Positions 22,830 through 36,300 of a stretch of DNA of 64,000 bases are shown in pieces (within the stretch, counting starts at the first letter, position 1; every line of letters starts with the position of its first letter). Origin of the DNA: Forficula auricularia. Lineage: Eukaryota; Arthropoda; Insecta; Dermaptera; Forficulidae. The notes beneath the pieces are model-generated. The model was given only the letters and a program-made list of their open reading frames with translations. It was not told the origin of the DNA and made no database searches. The stretch is from contig JALMQS010000066.1 of assembly GCA_024734495.1 (NCBI GenBank), positions 4,927,490 to 4,991,489 on the forward strand, given 5' to 3'. Both the position numbers and the translations under genes were made by a program.

Positions 22830-23205
22830 TTATTATTAAATTTTTTTAATAATTTTGATCATTATTCTTTGATAATTGTTAAAAATTACAAATTTTTTTT
22901 TGAGATCCAATCAATCCAATACCTTGTCTATTTGATGTCTGATAACAAAATAGTTCCTATGAAAGTTGTGCAGTTTCTCCTTGAAGATTAAGGATTATTA
23001 ATTATTAAAATTATTTATTTAATAATTAAATATTTGATCATTATTATTTGATAATTAAGTTGAATGATTGTTAAAAATAATTATTTGGATTTTTTTCGCG
23101 ATCTAATTGATTTAATATTTTTTCTTATTTGATGTCGTATAAAAAAATAGTTCTTATATGTAAAAGTTGTTCAATTTTTTTGTAGATTCAGGATTTGTAA
23201 AGAAA
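22830..23205 (+). repeat. Direct duplication of about 175 bp
   Basis: 22,822-22,990 and 22,995-23,205 share attattaat...tttgatcattatt.tttgataatt, then tatttgatgtc and aaaatagttc in the same order. AT-rich, non-coding. Confidence 0.6.
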
Positions 23206-23602
23206 CATATAGGTTTCCATACAAAAAACAGAAGTTTACCCAGAAATGCCCTTGAGAACCCGTTCTAGGTCGACAAACAATAGCGCAGTCTAGTTTCCCC
23301 CCTCGATATAAACAAACTTTTTTTTGAATTATAAGACTGTCTCAAGATAAAAAAATGCCCTGAAGATGGCCAGAGTAGCTCGAAACATTTATGAAAAAAT
23401 AAATTAACTTAATATTTATCCTTGCTTTAAATTAAAATCAATCTTTATAACCTAATTTAATATTAAAAATAAAATTAATATACCGCTTTTAACTAAGATA
23501 AAAAATTACCGAACAACACCAGGTCCGCCAGGGAATATGTATTAAGTTACATAATATGTTAAATTGAAAGTTTTTTGCCGAGGGTAGCAGAATTTTTCTA
23601 TA

Positions 23603-23750
23603 TTGAAGGAGACAATAAAAGAGTGTGTCTTCTGCTGGAATTATACATTTTATTTATTTATAACGAGACTATAGTTTCGAGGGCTTTGCCCTCTTCATCA
23701 GTCTATTACAATCCCAGCAGAAGACACACTCTTTTATTGTCTCCTTCAAT
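23603..23750. mobile_element. Small foldback with 41-bp arms and a hammerhead-like motif
   Basis: Arms 23,603-23,643 and 23,709-23,750 (gaaggagacaataaaagagt and its inverse) enclose one ribozyme-like core. About 150 bp in all, possibly the minimal mobile unit of this type. A weaker CTGAAGA...GAAAC motif lies at 23,360-23,386. Confidence 0.65.
23667..23701 (-). ncRNA. hammerhead ribozyme candidate
   Basis: Minus strand: CTGATGA (701-695), stem II GAGGGC-aaa-GCCCTC, GAAAC-TATA-GTC (678-667). Stem II is a third paired variant. Stem I can form GA/TC plus TAAT with GTTA. Confidence 0.65.
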
Positions 23751-24609
23751 ACATAATATGTAATAATAATCAAAATCTATCCAACAAATTCAAATAGATA
23801 CAATGATTTTAACAATTAATGACTATATAAATATGTCGACCAAGTATATCAAATTCATCACAAATAGGTGCTCTCAAAAGTTCGCTACTTCATGGCGATT
23901 TTCTTCTTCCAAGTATATAGTATTGCGATTCGTCCCTTGAGATTCGTCAAGTCGTTTTGTGGTAACTATTTTAGTTTTTAAGGAATTTGGTGTTGGTACT
24001 TGGTGAAACATTTTTATCCAATAATTGTAACTATTTTACATCACAGTAGAATAGTGATGCTGAATGTTTTGCAGTCATCTCTTCAAAAATTTCAAAAAAG
24101 AGACTTGATATTAATGATCTCAAAAGAAAAAATATAGTTTAGACAGTCTGCAATAGTGTTTACAACTACTTGAGACGTTAATAAGCAATTGAGAGTAGTA
24201 GTTAGCAGAGAGTAACTATTATATTGCTTTTTATGGATATTTTAGCAAGATTTTTTAGAATGAGACGCATCTGAAATCGATATGGAAAAGATGGGCTCAA
24301 ATTTTCATTAATTCGGGGCATTTCCAGCTAAAAACAGAAGCTGACCGATATATTTAAAAGGTTTTTATTCAGATTATCTGATTAACAGTCCATAGATGCG
24401 TCGCATCCCTAAAATTTCAGAACATTCAGAGTATTTTCATACCGTGTCATAAAAAATCTACTGTTAAATTTGAAAAATAACTTAAAATTCTATGATGCTG
24501 TATTCGATGAAATTTGCAAAGAGGAGCGAAGAATAAAATACAATTAAAAAAAAATGAAGGTTTTTTTTGACAACATCCCATGGTTGAAAAAACTCAGCCC
24601 GCCTCTTAG
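23751..24609. other. AT-rich, no gene
   Basis: Contains at 23,965-24,030 a fragment (aatttggtgttggtacttgg, tgaaacattt) that reappears as an insert inside the hairpin at 53,931-54,023. Confidence 0.4.
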
Positions 24610-26385
24610 AGAAGGGGCTGGATGGAAGTAAGTATGCAAAATGTGAGGGCTGCACTTTATCAACCAATATTAACTGAGAATAGCCCAAAGATTAATAAAT
24701 AATCCGGATCTTGCAAGCCGACTTTTTTTTGTTTTTTTTTTTGGGGGGGGGGGCTCTTACCTATTGATGCACTACATGCTATGGAGCCATTTTAACGGTC
24801 ATTTTAATTATAATTTATAATTTTTTTAATAATAAAAGTGATAATAAAATGAAGTAAACAAACAAAAATTATACTGGACCGTCGCTTAGAACACCAACTC
24901 TTAGATTTATAGATATCCAGCATTTTTCATGACAGGAAATGATCCATTTTTTCAAAAAATCGCAGTTTTTCCTTCATAAAATGAAAACCACTCGTCCTAG
25001 AAACTTTATTTCTATCTCATTCTTTAGGAGATTTTGTTGACTTGAACATTTACTTGGACCACTTTTTACTTTACCATGCAGGGCATGGTCAAGTATTGTA
25101 ATCGTGCATGAAAAAAGTGGGTTTTTTCTTCTTTTTGTCGAAATATCTAAAAAATGACTCAAACTACATATTTTGATTAAAAAAATTGAACGAAACCATG
25201 GCATTTCGGTGTAAAAAAAGCCGTAATAAGTGAACATCGAAAAAGTTATATCTTTCGAGATAATAATTGTTTTTTCGAAATGTCTGTTAGTCTGTGCGTT
25301 ACCAAATTTTTGTGGACGAGCTAGCTCAAAAACAAGAGGCAATATCAGAATCAGTTTTTTCTTTCTTTTTTTCGAAATATCTCAAAAACAGCTGAAACTA
25401 TTTTGATCAAAAAAATTGAGCGAAACCATGACATTTCGCTCTAATAAGTGAACATCGAAACAATTATATTTTTCGAGATAATAATTGTTTTGTGAAAATG
25501 TCTGTTAGTTAGTCTGGTTGTCTGTTATTCTGTCTGTTAGTTAGTATGTGGGTTACCAAATTTTTGTGGACGAGCTAGCACAAAAACTAGTATGAATATC
25601 GAAACCAAATTTCACACGTAGTTTTGTTCCATTGAGATTAAGAGCTGATTAGATTTTGGTGCATATCGACTCAAAATTAAGGGGGGTGGAGGGGGGGTTA
25701 AAAATTAACAATCTAGGCTATTTGAGCAAACTCAACCAAATTTCGTATACATAATCAGTGGGACCCCAGAAGACTAAAAATGCAAAAACTGACCACCCAA
25801 AATGGGGGGGGGTGTCAAAAAATGAAAATCTAGGCCCTTGTTTCAAACTCAACCAAATTTTGTATACATAATCAGTGGGCCCCCAGGAGTCTAAAATGGA
25901 AATACTAATCCCCCTCCTCTAAATGATTATAAATAATTTTATTAAATATTAAATATAAGTGAGGGGCCAGGTTGTATGGTAAAGTCAAGTGAATGACCAC
26001 ATCAGAACACGTCAGCTTATTTTATAAAACTCTTACATTAATAGATATTTAGCATTTTCCGAACAGGATATGGCCCGAATCCTCAAAAGTGTCATGGAAA
26101 ATGCTGGATATCTATAAATCTAAGAGTTTTATCAAAAAAGTGGTCCAAGTAAACGTTCAAGTCAAAAAAATGTCTTAGAGAATGAGACAGAAATCAAGTT
26201 TCTAAGATGAGTGGTTTTCGGCATGTACTCCAATAAGTAAGAGCCCTCTGATAAAAAAAAATGGACCAAAAATTGGCCGGCAAGATCCGGATTATTAATC
26301 TTTGAGCTATTCTCAGTTAATATTCGTTGATAAAGTGCGGTCCTCACATTTTGCATACTTACTTCTATCCAGCGTCTGCTCTAAT
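24610..26385. mobile_element. Large foldback (about 400-bp arms) enclosing two repeat B copies
   Basis: 24,610-25,060 and 26,020-26,385 are inverted copies (ggatggaagtaagtatgcaa, gagaatagcccaaagatt, ttacttggaccac). Between them lie a truncated repeat B (25,066-25,350) and a fuller one (25,350-26,022), in the same orientation. Confidence 0.7.
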
Positions 26386-27769
26386 TAAGTATAATTTTCT
26401 GCCAAAAAGGCAAATAAACGTGTTTATGATCAATTGTGATAAAATAAGAGACGATAATACGATTTCAATAAGAATATCAAGACAACTTTAAGTCTTTTTT
26501 AAAGCTGAAGAGCCTTATGGGAAAGATTTAAAATACAATATATCAACTGAATCTATTTTCAATAAATCACTAGCAAAGAAAGAAAGAGAGACCGATTCAC
26601 AAGAAAGCTTAAATATAAGATAAAGTAGATACATTCCTATCTTGTTTCATTTATTCAATTAAATTCCAATTATATTAATGCAATTCTTCAATGGCTCGAA
26701 ATACTGTAGAAAGGAATTGAATATAAAATATAAAAATAATTGTTTTTCTTTGTATTCTATACTTGATATATTCTATATGACTTGAGATTTTTCTCGAAAC
26801 CTTGCTCGGTTCAAACGTCGCCGTTTCCTTTCCCCCCATGAAAATTATAATTTCATATAAGGGATACTGAATAAAAGTAAATTTGATATAAATAGGTAGT
26901 TATAAATCTTTCATGCGATAAAATCCTTTCGCTAAAGTCTATAATAAAATCCAAGGTGCTCATCAAATTTAATGATATGTATGATACATATTGGATTTGA
27001 ATCTATTAATTTTTTTTATTTATCCACAGGTTTTCAACTGAAGAATCGATTATTTTAATAGATTAAAATGCTATAAAGTTGTCGGCCACCCGCATAATCC
27101 TGCAATAAGATTATTTATTTTATAGAGCGGATAATTAACATAAATTAGAATAAGTTTGCAAATGTGCAATATTGTAAATGGGTCGACTCTCGGCTAATCA
27201 TTATCATATAAAGTGGGGTCGTTTGAAACGCCCACGGGGGACAAGAGGACTAAAGATGCCATTCCGTATCGCCGACTTCACAAAGATAGGTCACCGGGTG
27301 TCTGTCTGTCTGAACTGAACACCTCTCACTCCTTTCATGCGAACCATCCATCCTTTGACATTTATCGAAGACAACGCGAATGTCAAATCCGGAGTCGGGC
27401 CCTTTCGCGAATTTTATCCCGGGACCTTTAATTGGAACAATTCAAGCCCAAAGGTGAAAAAAGCTTTTGAAGCATAGGTACCAATATGATCATCAGAGTC
27501 CTGATTCTTACACATTTTTATTACATCCAAAATAAAAAGCAACCAAAGATCTTTAATTCCTTTCGCAAGCTTTAACATTTTTTATAAAGCATATATCAAT
27601 TTAATAGTTTTGCGATTCTATATCTCTGTGTTCACCGACCTCCAGGTAAAACGACTCAACCGATTGACTTCAAATTTGAAACATATACTTCTAAGTGATC
27701 AATTAAGCAGTGTGATTAATAAAAACTGAACTTTTAGTCCCAGACGGAACTTTAGCATTTTTTAACCGA
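26386..27769. other. No confident gene; GC-richer block at 27,190-27,440
   Basis: AT-rich apart from 27,190-27,440, which is single-copy and GC-rich and holds a 72-codon frame without recognised domain or splice signals. It could be a conserved non-coding element or an untranslated exon. Confidence 0.35.
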
Positions 27770-27905
27770 CTTAAAAAAAGTAGAAGGTTATCAATTCAAC
27801 GGAATGTCCTTTTTTTGTGTTTGTTCGTTGATTTCTTTCCTGCAATGTGGACCGATTTCGATTATTTTTTTTTTATTGGAAAGGGGTACCTTCCGATTGG
27901 TCCCA
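27770..27905 (-). repeat. ACCGACTTC-family fragment
   Basis: aaccgacttaaaaaaagtag, a T-run, accgatttcgatta and cttccgattggtccca match 43,013-43,290 read on the same strand. Confidence 0.6.
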
Positions 27906-27909
27906 TATT

Positions 27910-28397
27910 ATTTTTTTTTTATGAAAATGATGAGAGCAGAAGTTGCACCAAAAAGGTACAGCCCCTAAATGCCTGGGTTGGCCCCTCCATCCTGAAAAAG
28001 AAGGAGAAAGAACTTTATAAGCTGCGCGTGGGTCGAAGGTATCTGTGGATACGGGTCTTAAATAGCTGAAGGTTATAAGTCTCGGGAAAGATGGTGGCAA
28101 GGAGCGAGTTCCAGTCTCTGGAGGTCATAGGGATAAAAGAGTTGGCGAAAGCGCTTGTTCGATTTTTATCCAATTTGACAGCGAAGAGGTGCTGAGAGTT
28201 CGAAAACCGCGTGTTTCTCGAAAAGACGGCTTTAGGGGGGATAATTGATTTCATCTCGACTGAACAGACACCGTGATAGTATCTGTAGTACAGGGAAAGG
28301 GCAGAAACGGTTCTTCGGTGAGCCAGGGTCGAGTGAGTTGTTTAGAGCCCGGTCTCCTATTAGTTTAATTGCTCGCTTCTGAATTGCATCCAGTGTT
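27910..28397 (-). pseudogene. jockey/CR1-like LINE reverse transcriptase C-terminus and 3' UTR
   Basis: On the minus strand the reading starts in the region LDAIQKRAIKLIGD, shifts frame once, then continues as LAHRRTVSALSLYYRYYHG, SIIPPKAVFSRNTRFSNSQH and ends with DWNSLLATIFPETYNLQLFK...RPTRSL before a stop at 28,015. These are the conserved last hundred-odd residues of jockey/CR1-type reverse transcriptases. The 3' UTR runs to an A-tail (T-run near 27,911-27,920). Upstream, the element is cut at 28,397 by a SINE in the opposite orientation. The last about 60 bp of the UTR (on the + strand gcaccaaaaaggtacagccc and ggcccctccatcctgaaaa) resemble the 3' tail of SINE V, suggesting that this LINE family mobilises that SINE. 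Confidence 0.8.
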
Positions 28398-28687
28398 TGT
28401 CCGCCTCCGTGGTGTAATGGTCAGAGTAACTGACTGGCAACCCGGAGGTCTCGGGTTCGATTCCCGGCTATACCCAGACATTTTTTCTGTAAGTATAGGG
28501 TCTGGTAATAAAAATTAAGTGGGAGATAAATTTAACCGAATTTATCGCGCGGAGAATTTACCACTGCTCGAAGTCCCTAAAACCTTAGTAAATTGGATAT
28601 TGAATTGTATCTAAGTTTCTGAGATTGGCTCGTGATCCCGGCTTCTTTTCCTTCTATCATTAAAAAAAAAAAAAAAAAAAAAAAAAA
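28398..28687 (+). mobile_element. SINE V, copy with deleted 3' tail
   Basis: Head tggtgtaatggtcagagtaa (A-box) and gggttcgattccc (B-box), a body shared with 63,583-63,949, and an A-run of about 27. The about 90-bp tail shared with the LINE is absent, unlike in the copy at 63,583. Confidence 0.85.
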
Positions 28688-29398
28688 GTGTAGCAAGAGA
28701 ATGATCTGAATATGATCAATGACAAATTAACGGAAATCTTCAATTCTTTTGAGCAAATAATGGAAAAATCATTCCTGAGATATGAGTGTTTAACATGTTT
28801 TTGAAAGACGCCTAATTAACCGCCACCTTAATTTCAACCAGAATAAAATTTATAATCTTTGAGTATCTAACATATATGATACTTGATATGCATAGCGTTT
28901 TTTATTTTTATTTTTTTTATTTTCAATTTTTTATTTAACCGTTATGGACATTTTTGAGGAAATTTCAAAATCTAAAATATATCAAATAAAGAGTATTTTG
29001 TTCTGTGATTCAATTTTCATTTATTAATGGTGTCTTTTACTTTCTACTAGAAGTGATAGAGTAGAAGTAATTTTTAGGACCGAAAAATGTCAACTCTTCG
29101 GGAGAGGCATGCACTAATTACTTCCATATATATTTATGATTTATTTATTTAATAAACAGGCATGATGTCTAATACAAATATATTCTATATACCTAATAAT
29201 ATAGAAATGAGTGAAAGTAAAAACTTGCTTCTTCAGTGAAGATTTCAAGATTGAAGCGTGTGACAAAACTTACAGAAAAGGGAAAAATATTCTATTATTG
29301 TTCCAAAATGAAGTATAATTATATACCAAACATTTAATTTTCTATTAGATTAATCTAGAACGCCTGTTGCGAATTAATAGAGAAGATACCTATTATGT

Positions 29399-29431
<33 letters not shown>

Positions 29432-29508
29432 TTATGGTATTCAAGCCTAAAGGCCTATTATAACATATTAATAATTCTACTTTTTTCTGATAAATATTGC
29501 TGAAATTG
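28688..29508. other. AT-rich, no gene; (AAT)n at 29,402-29,432
   Basis: No open frame of note. A trinucleotide microsatellite is the only structured element. Confidence 0.5.
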
Positions 29509-29645
29509 CAAGAGGTGGCCGAATACTAAACACCCCTACAGTTCCATTCATGCCAACATGAGTGCAAGACATGGTTAACTACTTTCTAGGCGCTTTGATA
29601 AAATTTCGAGACTTTGATTGAATACTTTGACCTGTAAAAATAAAT
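29509..29645 (+). repeat. 137-bp dispersed repeat, copy 2
   Basis: Nearly identical to 2,894-3,030. Confidence 0.7.
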
Positions 29646-29805
29646 ATTATTTTTTTCTTGTTTTTGACAACTTAACGAATAGAAATGAGGCACGAGACAC
29701 GAAGAAAAACATAAAAAAATTAAATAATATTTATATTTACAATTCACTCGAAAACATCTAAAGTACCTACCTACTAGTTTAAAAATAATTTTTATGAAAA
29801 AAAAA

Positions 29806-30219
29806 ATAAAACCGACTTCAAAAAAATTAAATGCAACAAAAAAAAAAAATAATAATAACTCAAAAATAAAATAAAATCCACTAAAAGGTATAAAATAATT
29901 ATCTAATTTAGTTACAACTAAACGACGAAATATTTACATGAAATCACTTTTTTGAAGTCGGTGACAAACATATACATTCTATGAATCGAAACTCTACGTA
30001 TCTTACTTAGTACGTTTGGAGGGTACGCTCGCTTATATAGTTTGTTTAGCACCGACTTCAAAAAGTGATTTCATGTTAATATTTCGTCGTTTAGATTGTA
30101 ACTAAATTAGATAATTATTTTATACATTTTAGTGCATTTTATTTGATTTCTGAGTTATTATTATTTTATTTGTTGCATTTAATTTTTTGAAGTCGGTTTT
30201 ATTTTTTTATAAAAATTAT
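29806..30219. mobile_element. ACCGACTTC foldback, copy 1
   Basis: A palindrome: arms 29,806-29,965 and 30,047-30,219 begin and end with aaaccgacttcaaaaa and its inverse, with gacgaaatatt and aatatttcgtc inside, around a loop with cttacttagtacgtttgg. The same element is at 43,357-43,713. Confidence 0.8.
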
Positions 30220-30390
30220 TTTTATTTTTCTCTTTTTAGTGATGTTATTAATAGTGACTTAATATAATATCTTGTATGCATCTCGTAAGAGAAAGCGTCG
30301 GGCGAATAAATCAGAAAATGATAATAAAATTCAATTAATAATAAGAATTGGAGATTTCTGTCATATCATCAGACTTGACCAAATTAATAT

Positions 30391-33300
30391 AGAATCTACA
30401 AAATTCTCTTCGGCAAGTGTGAATGAATAATCAACAGAAAGAAGCAAAGCAATAGTAGTAAAGGCAAGATGGAGATGACGATTTCTGATGTATACATCAA
30501 CAAGGTAACTACCAAAATTAATAAAGGTAAAGCGGTGAATAAAGAGACAAAAAATTAACAACAGCAAAAGAAAAAAAAGAAAATCTATCAAATGTACCCA
30601 CTGCAGCAAAAAACCACAAAATTGGCCTAACAATAAAGAATAGGTAAAGAGAGAGTAAAAAATTAGCCAATAGGAATTTCTCCTTGGAAAAGGAAGTAAA
30701 AAATGCAATGAGTACCCTTTAAAGAAACAAAAGATTTAACAAATTTTTCAAGAATAGGACAATGTAGGTATAGCTAGAAAAACAATGCCCATTAAATTTT
30801 TGGTAAATTTTGTGAACTTTAAAATTTTTGGAGATGATGGTATGAGATGAAAGGTATGAATAAATGGTTGGACTAAAAAGCAAAAGACAAGTGGTTGCCT
30901 TTGACAAGGTTATAGTTGGGGAATGGAAGATTGTATTGTCTCTATTTAATGGCAATTTAAAAAATAAGATGTATTGATAGCAATGGTTAGTATCATACCA
31001 TATGCTGGTATTCTTACTGGGCATGGGAAGCAATGGGACGGCACGCCAAAGACAGAGGGAAGGATAAAGATAGCTAAAGGCATCTAATAAAACTCCTCTC
31101 TTTTTTCTGGAATTCTGATTAAAATTAAAGACAATGGTTAAATTCGTGAATTAGTAAGGCATGAAGTAAAAATCATTAGGTACAAGGAAGTCATAAGCAT
31201 CAAGTCAGAATGATTAAAGCAAAATTATGTTTTATTTGTCTTAAGTTTAATGAGAACTGATTGCAATGGCAAACTAGAAAAGACAAGCACTATGCAAAAA
31301 GAAGAACCAAATTTCATTTGTTTTAAAAAACTAGAATTAAAACTCCTGGATATTTCAGCCTGGATTGGGTATTCAGATCAACTATGACAAGTTGCAGAGG
31401 TCAATAACAGAGAACTCAGAAACAATCAAAACAAGCTTAGTGATAAATGGAGGAGAATCTACTTTGAAAAGCCTAGCAAAATTTAGACTCGGATTGAAGA
31501 CCTGATCCCAAAGAGAAGGAAATCAGTATATATATAAATAAAAGAGAAGAAAATCTGTCCCTAGTGAACTTACAAGTGCCAAGGGCAGATAAAAGCACCC
31601 TCAGCTCCTGCAAGAATAGCCTCCATTTACTCTATGTTCCAGGAGCTCGGATTTCAGCTCCACAGCTGATTGGAAGGAATGATCAAATTCAAATCCAGCC
31701 AATCTCAGAATTGACACCGGATCAAAACAACATACTGCAGGATACAAGCAAACCAATCTATTTAAAACGGAACAAATCTACTGAATTGAACAACCCAGCT
31801 AATTTTTTATCTTTCAATTCTACAAAGAATACCATCACCCCTTCACAATAGTAGGCCAGAACATTCTGGCAAAAACCCAAAAAGAACCAATACCAGGGAA
31901 CGAATGGAAGATCCATATCTTTGAAAATTCGAACAAATTAAATTAAACAATGGGATGGATTTGAACCCAGCTAACGAAACGAATGCATTCATCCGAGTTG
32001 ATCTGAAAGTCACCCCGAGCTAAAAGACGTTGTTGGACATCCATTCATAAATGAATACAGGATACCAATAAACCGGGACCCTGTCTCCAACTCAATATCA
32101 AGTGGACCTAAGAACCTTCCATGAATGACTTTACCATGAACTGCTCTGAGTTGAATCTATTTTTCAAACGGAACGAAATTGAACTAAATTTGAAGATTAA
32201 TAACAACCAAAAGAATTTTTACGAGAGAAGAATTTCATAACCTATACCAAAGGCAAAGGAAGAAATGAAGAACACTGTCGGTGGAACTGAAAAGCAAACA
32301 TCACAAAGAACCAAAGAAAGAAGTATAAATTGAGTGCATAGGTGAACGGATATTTACAGTAAAACGGTGAGAAAGATTTAAAGCAGAATGCAATCCAGGA
32401 GGTTAATTAGTCCCACAGCAGAAAAACTGGGTGAAAAAAGACGAAATGGAGGAAGTAAACTAACAAATTCATAGACATATACCAACCATGACCACAATGT
32501 AGCCAACAGCTGTTTTATAGAATAATCACATGATGAGGCAGAAGGATCTGGTGCAGAACATTCAAGAGTGTATATATATAAGTCAGCAGCCGAATGGGTA
32601 ATATAAAGACAAAGAGAGAAATTGATATCCAATAAAGAATTCTACCACTGGGATTTATATGTACAGATTTGTTAAAACCACAGAATTATTAAATCCAGCA
32701 CATTACTATAATGACGAATAGCTGAAAATGAAGACTTAAATAACAATAAGAGAATTCTTTAACACTGTAATCAGCTTAAATACTAGCTTTTCTTCAGTAT
32801 GAAGGAAAACTTGAATTTATTGGATTTATTTTTGTTAAAAGAATGAAGATTAAAAAGAGCTAGTAATGAAGACTGGGATATGGTGAAACATCTCACAAAG
32901 ATAAGAGGAAGGTTGATGAGATTTAACGCATTTGATGACGAGAGCTGAGATACGAATGCCCACGCATTTAAAATTAAAAATGGTATAAAATTTTTTTCTT
33001 CATATATATTTCTGGCCACCAAACCAAATTTCAAAAAAGGAGGAACCTACCTGAATGGTTTGCTAAAAGGACCTAGATTCTGAATGTAGAAACTATGATG
33101 AAGAAGAAGACATACCACTTCGTAGCAGAGCAAGATTAAAAATAGTTCTTCAAATGTTTTCCAAATAATTTATAAATAAACAGCAAAGACGAGAAGAAGA
33201 ACATGACCAAACAATAAATGATGGTTTGATAAACTCGGAGAACCTACAAGAGATCATCCCAAAGCAATTAGACATAAAAGGCTAAACTCAAAATGAAAGA

Positions 33301-36300
33301 TTAACAAAATTAACTATGAAACTAAGAAAACGAGCTGAATGCAACCCTGTTTGTGGAACCTGTTTTTTAAAAGAGTCAGAAACAAAACGGGATTAAACAG
33401 AGAAGAAGCATCTGTGTTGAGAGAAACTACGAAGAATGAAGGTTAGTGTGAAGACATTCGAAGAGACAGGGGAAACTAACTGTGGGAATGCCATGAAGAA
33501 ATATTTCAGCAATGCAATTGAGAGTTTGGGAACTCACTGGATCCATTCTCAGCATTTTTTTTAATTTGCAAATGTCTGGAAATGCAAATGTCCAAAGCAA
33601 CAAAAAGACATTGAATCTTTTCAAATTAATGGACAGCATAAACGGAATGAAACTCATTTTGCATCTGTAGAATGGGATGATATTTAGTGTCCTATGGACC
33701 GATGATAGTAATGCACTAGAGAAAAGAAAGGTGAAGAATCTTTTCCACACTGAAACAAAAGGGGACAGGAAAAAAGCAAGAAGAAATGTATGAACTGCGT
33801 TTTTAATAATGGGCTAAGAGAAACTTTATGACATATTTGAAAAGGAAGACGACGTGAAGTGAAACGAATGAGAGGTGAACAATTTTTAGCAAACTGGATT
33901 TTTAGACATTGATGAACCAGATTGATGAAGCGCATCTGTTCAGCTAAAAGAGTCAAATTTGTGTTGTTGTTTTGAAATGAGACGATGAATCAAATGTATT
34001 GATAGTAATCTCCAAACAATTAGAGACCCAGCAATGTTTTGAACTGCAAAACGATGATTTCATGATATGTGTGAACGTTCAGTTTCCACTAACGGGAAGC
34101 AGAGTTGAACGCTGTTTGACAGTATCTGACAGAGTTGAAGACTGCTTTGTGCACTCTGGAAGGCCCCAAGATAACTTCAGCACAGGAGAATGAGACTAAC
34201 TAAGAGGATACTCAGATTGACGGTGAAACTAAATTTACACAATTCAAAACAGTTCTGAAGATATCTACTTGATATTGCATATTTAACGGTGAAACGTTGG
34301 ATGCGAGAAATAACTAGTTGAATGTTGATGGAAGAATGTTTTAAACGAAACTACTGAAGAATGATTGAAGATGAACTGTGTGTTTAGTTGAATGCTCCAA
34401 ACCCAGAATGAAACCCTGAGAGTTTGAATCCATGCATTCATGTTTGCAGTTCCTTTACTGAGATTCCAAAAGATGAAGATGCTCATTGGAAGGAAGTTTA
34501 AAAGATGAAGACAGTCCAAAGACAGAAAAAGGAATCTTCAACAAGATTGCAATGAAGGAGTACAGACAACACTGTTAATGCAAACACAACGAAGGTTTCT
34601 GAGAATGCTGTGTTTATACGGGAAGAATCCCGTTTCAAAGATTCAAAGCAGAGGCACTTGCAAATGCAGATTCAAACATTTTGTAGTATGATAGCTGGTT
34701 TTTGAAGCATACGGTGTTCAATTGAAATGAAGAAAAGAAAGAATTAGGGGGATGCTATTTTGTCTCAAAACGGATGTTCAACTGGCAGACTTAGACTGTG
34801 GATCTTAGGTACTAGCACCAGCCTCTCAAATTGAATGGATCAGCCATTCACCTCGGTGAAATTTACAGAAATAACAAGAATAGCTGAAGAGAGATTCAAA
34901 CCCTGCAGAAATTCTGAAGACCAGGCAGATCAATAGCAAAATTTCAAAGTAAGCCAGGAATGGAGGACGGTTCATATCTAACCAACCCATAGTAATTGTT
35001 AAAGAAGCTAGCTAGCCAATCCAGCCAAGTGTACAATCAGAGAGAAGGAGGGATCAAATGGAACCAAAGAGAGAGCAGAATCGCCATCGTGTGCAAACCC
35101 AAGGAAGGAGGAAGGAAGGAATAAACGTACCAAAAGCAATAACTGTGACAAAAACTGGCAATTCCTCAACGAAGAAACAGGGTGAGGCTAGCGAGAGAGT
35201 GTATACATAATGTGAGTGGAAACCCATGTTCGAAGGTGAGAGTGGACGGAAGCTGAAAGCAAATGTGAAAAAGCTGAAGAAGCATCACATGAGGTTCACA
35301 GTAAAACAAGAGTTCATAAAGAATCTCAGAAGAGCCCAGCAAGAGAAGAGACGACATAAAAAGAAACTGGAGGACCATCGAGAGATCAAATGAGGGAAGT
35401 ATAGAAAATGGATTAAAGATTTAACCAAAGCAATGGGGGAAATGGGATCATGATTGAAATGCTGAATGGCAAAGGAGCTGAGGAATAATGTATCAAACCA
35501 ACCCAGACCTACCCACATGAATGGAGAAAATGGCCATACTCATCATGACATCTGACGGGCTGAATGGTCAGCATAACCTAGCTGAAGCCAAAAATGGTAC
35601 CTGACGATGACGCATCTCACCACCAATTAAAGAGGTATCTAAAATTGTCCCAGAGCTAAACTAATAGACCTGAACCAAACCTGAAGTGACCTGAAGGAAT
35701 AAAACTGTTTTTTCAATCCAACTATGGCAAAAACCAAAAGACCAAATTAACAGCGAAAAGTTGGGAATCCAAATTAAACTTCAAAAAACAAAGAAGAAGG
35801 ACGACAAACAAATGAAGAAGAATAGGAAGAAAATAAAGGGATTTTATCTAATTGAAATGCAAACCAAATGGGCAGAACTGGGGAAGCTGCAGGACGAATA
35901 TCCAAAGAAGAGAACTAGATGGACCTATTTTGACGTACTGGCAGAAGGAAGAAACAAACCACTAAGTTGATCAGCATTTTTTTTTCTTCGAGAAGGAAAT
36001 AAGATTTGAACAACTCAATGAACAAACAAACTAGAGAAGAGAGAAGGAGGACAGTCCCACAAATGATTTCAATAAAGGTCCCTGCCACCCCGCTTACTCT
36101 CTCTCTCCTCATACAAAGTTGAAATGGACATACCAAAGTCAATGTTCCATGAAAGCAAACGGGCAAAAGAGAGAAAGAAACAAACCTAACTGTGCTCAAA
36201 AGAAAGTTTACAATGAATTGACAGGTCAGATTGGATGAATTAATTTAAAAAGAGAAAGAAGCAGAGAAGCTGAGAATAAATGATGGGATAAAATGATTGA

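Noticed and set aside
23360..23386. CTGAAGA...GAAACATT as a full hammerhead
   Set aside because: Stem II is weak and no acceptable short helix III with a UH cleavage site was found.
28398..28470. A functional tRNA gene
   Set aside because: The tRNA-like head continues into a SINE body with an A-tail, and the same body recurs at 63,583.
31564..31851. A 95-codon + strand frame with a protein-like composition
   Set aside because: It lies in the scrambled block and has no partner frame in the clean copy around 3,200-3,500.
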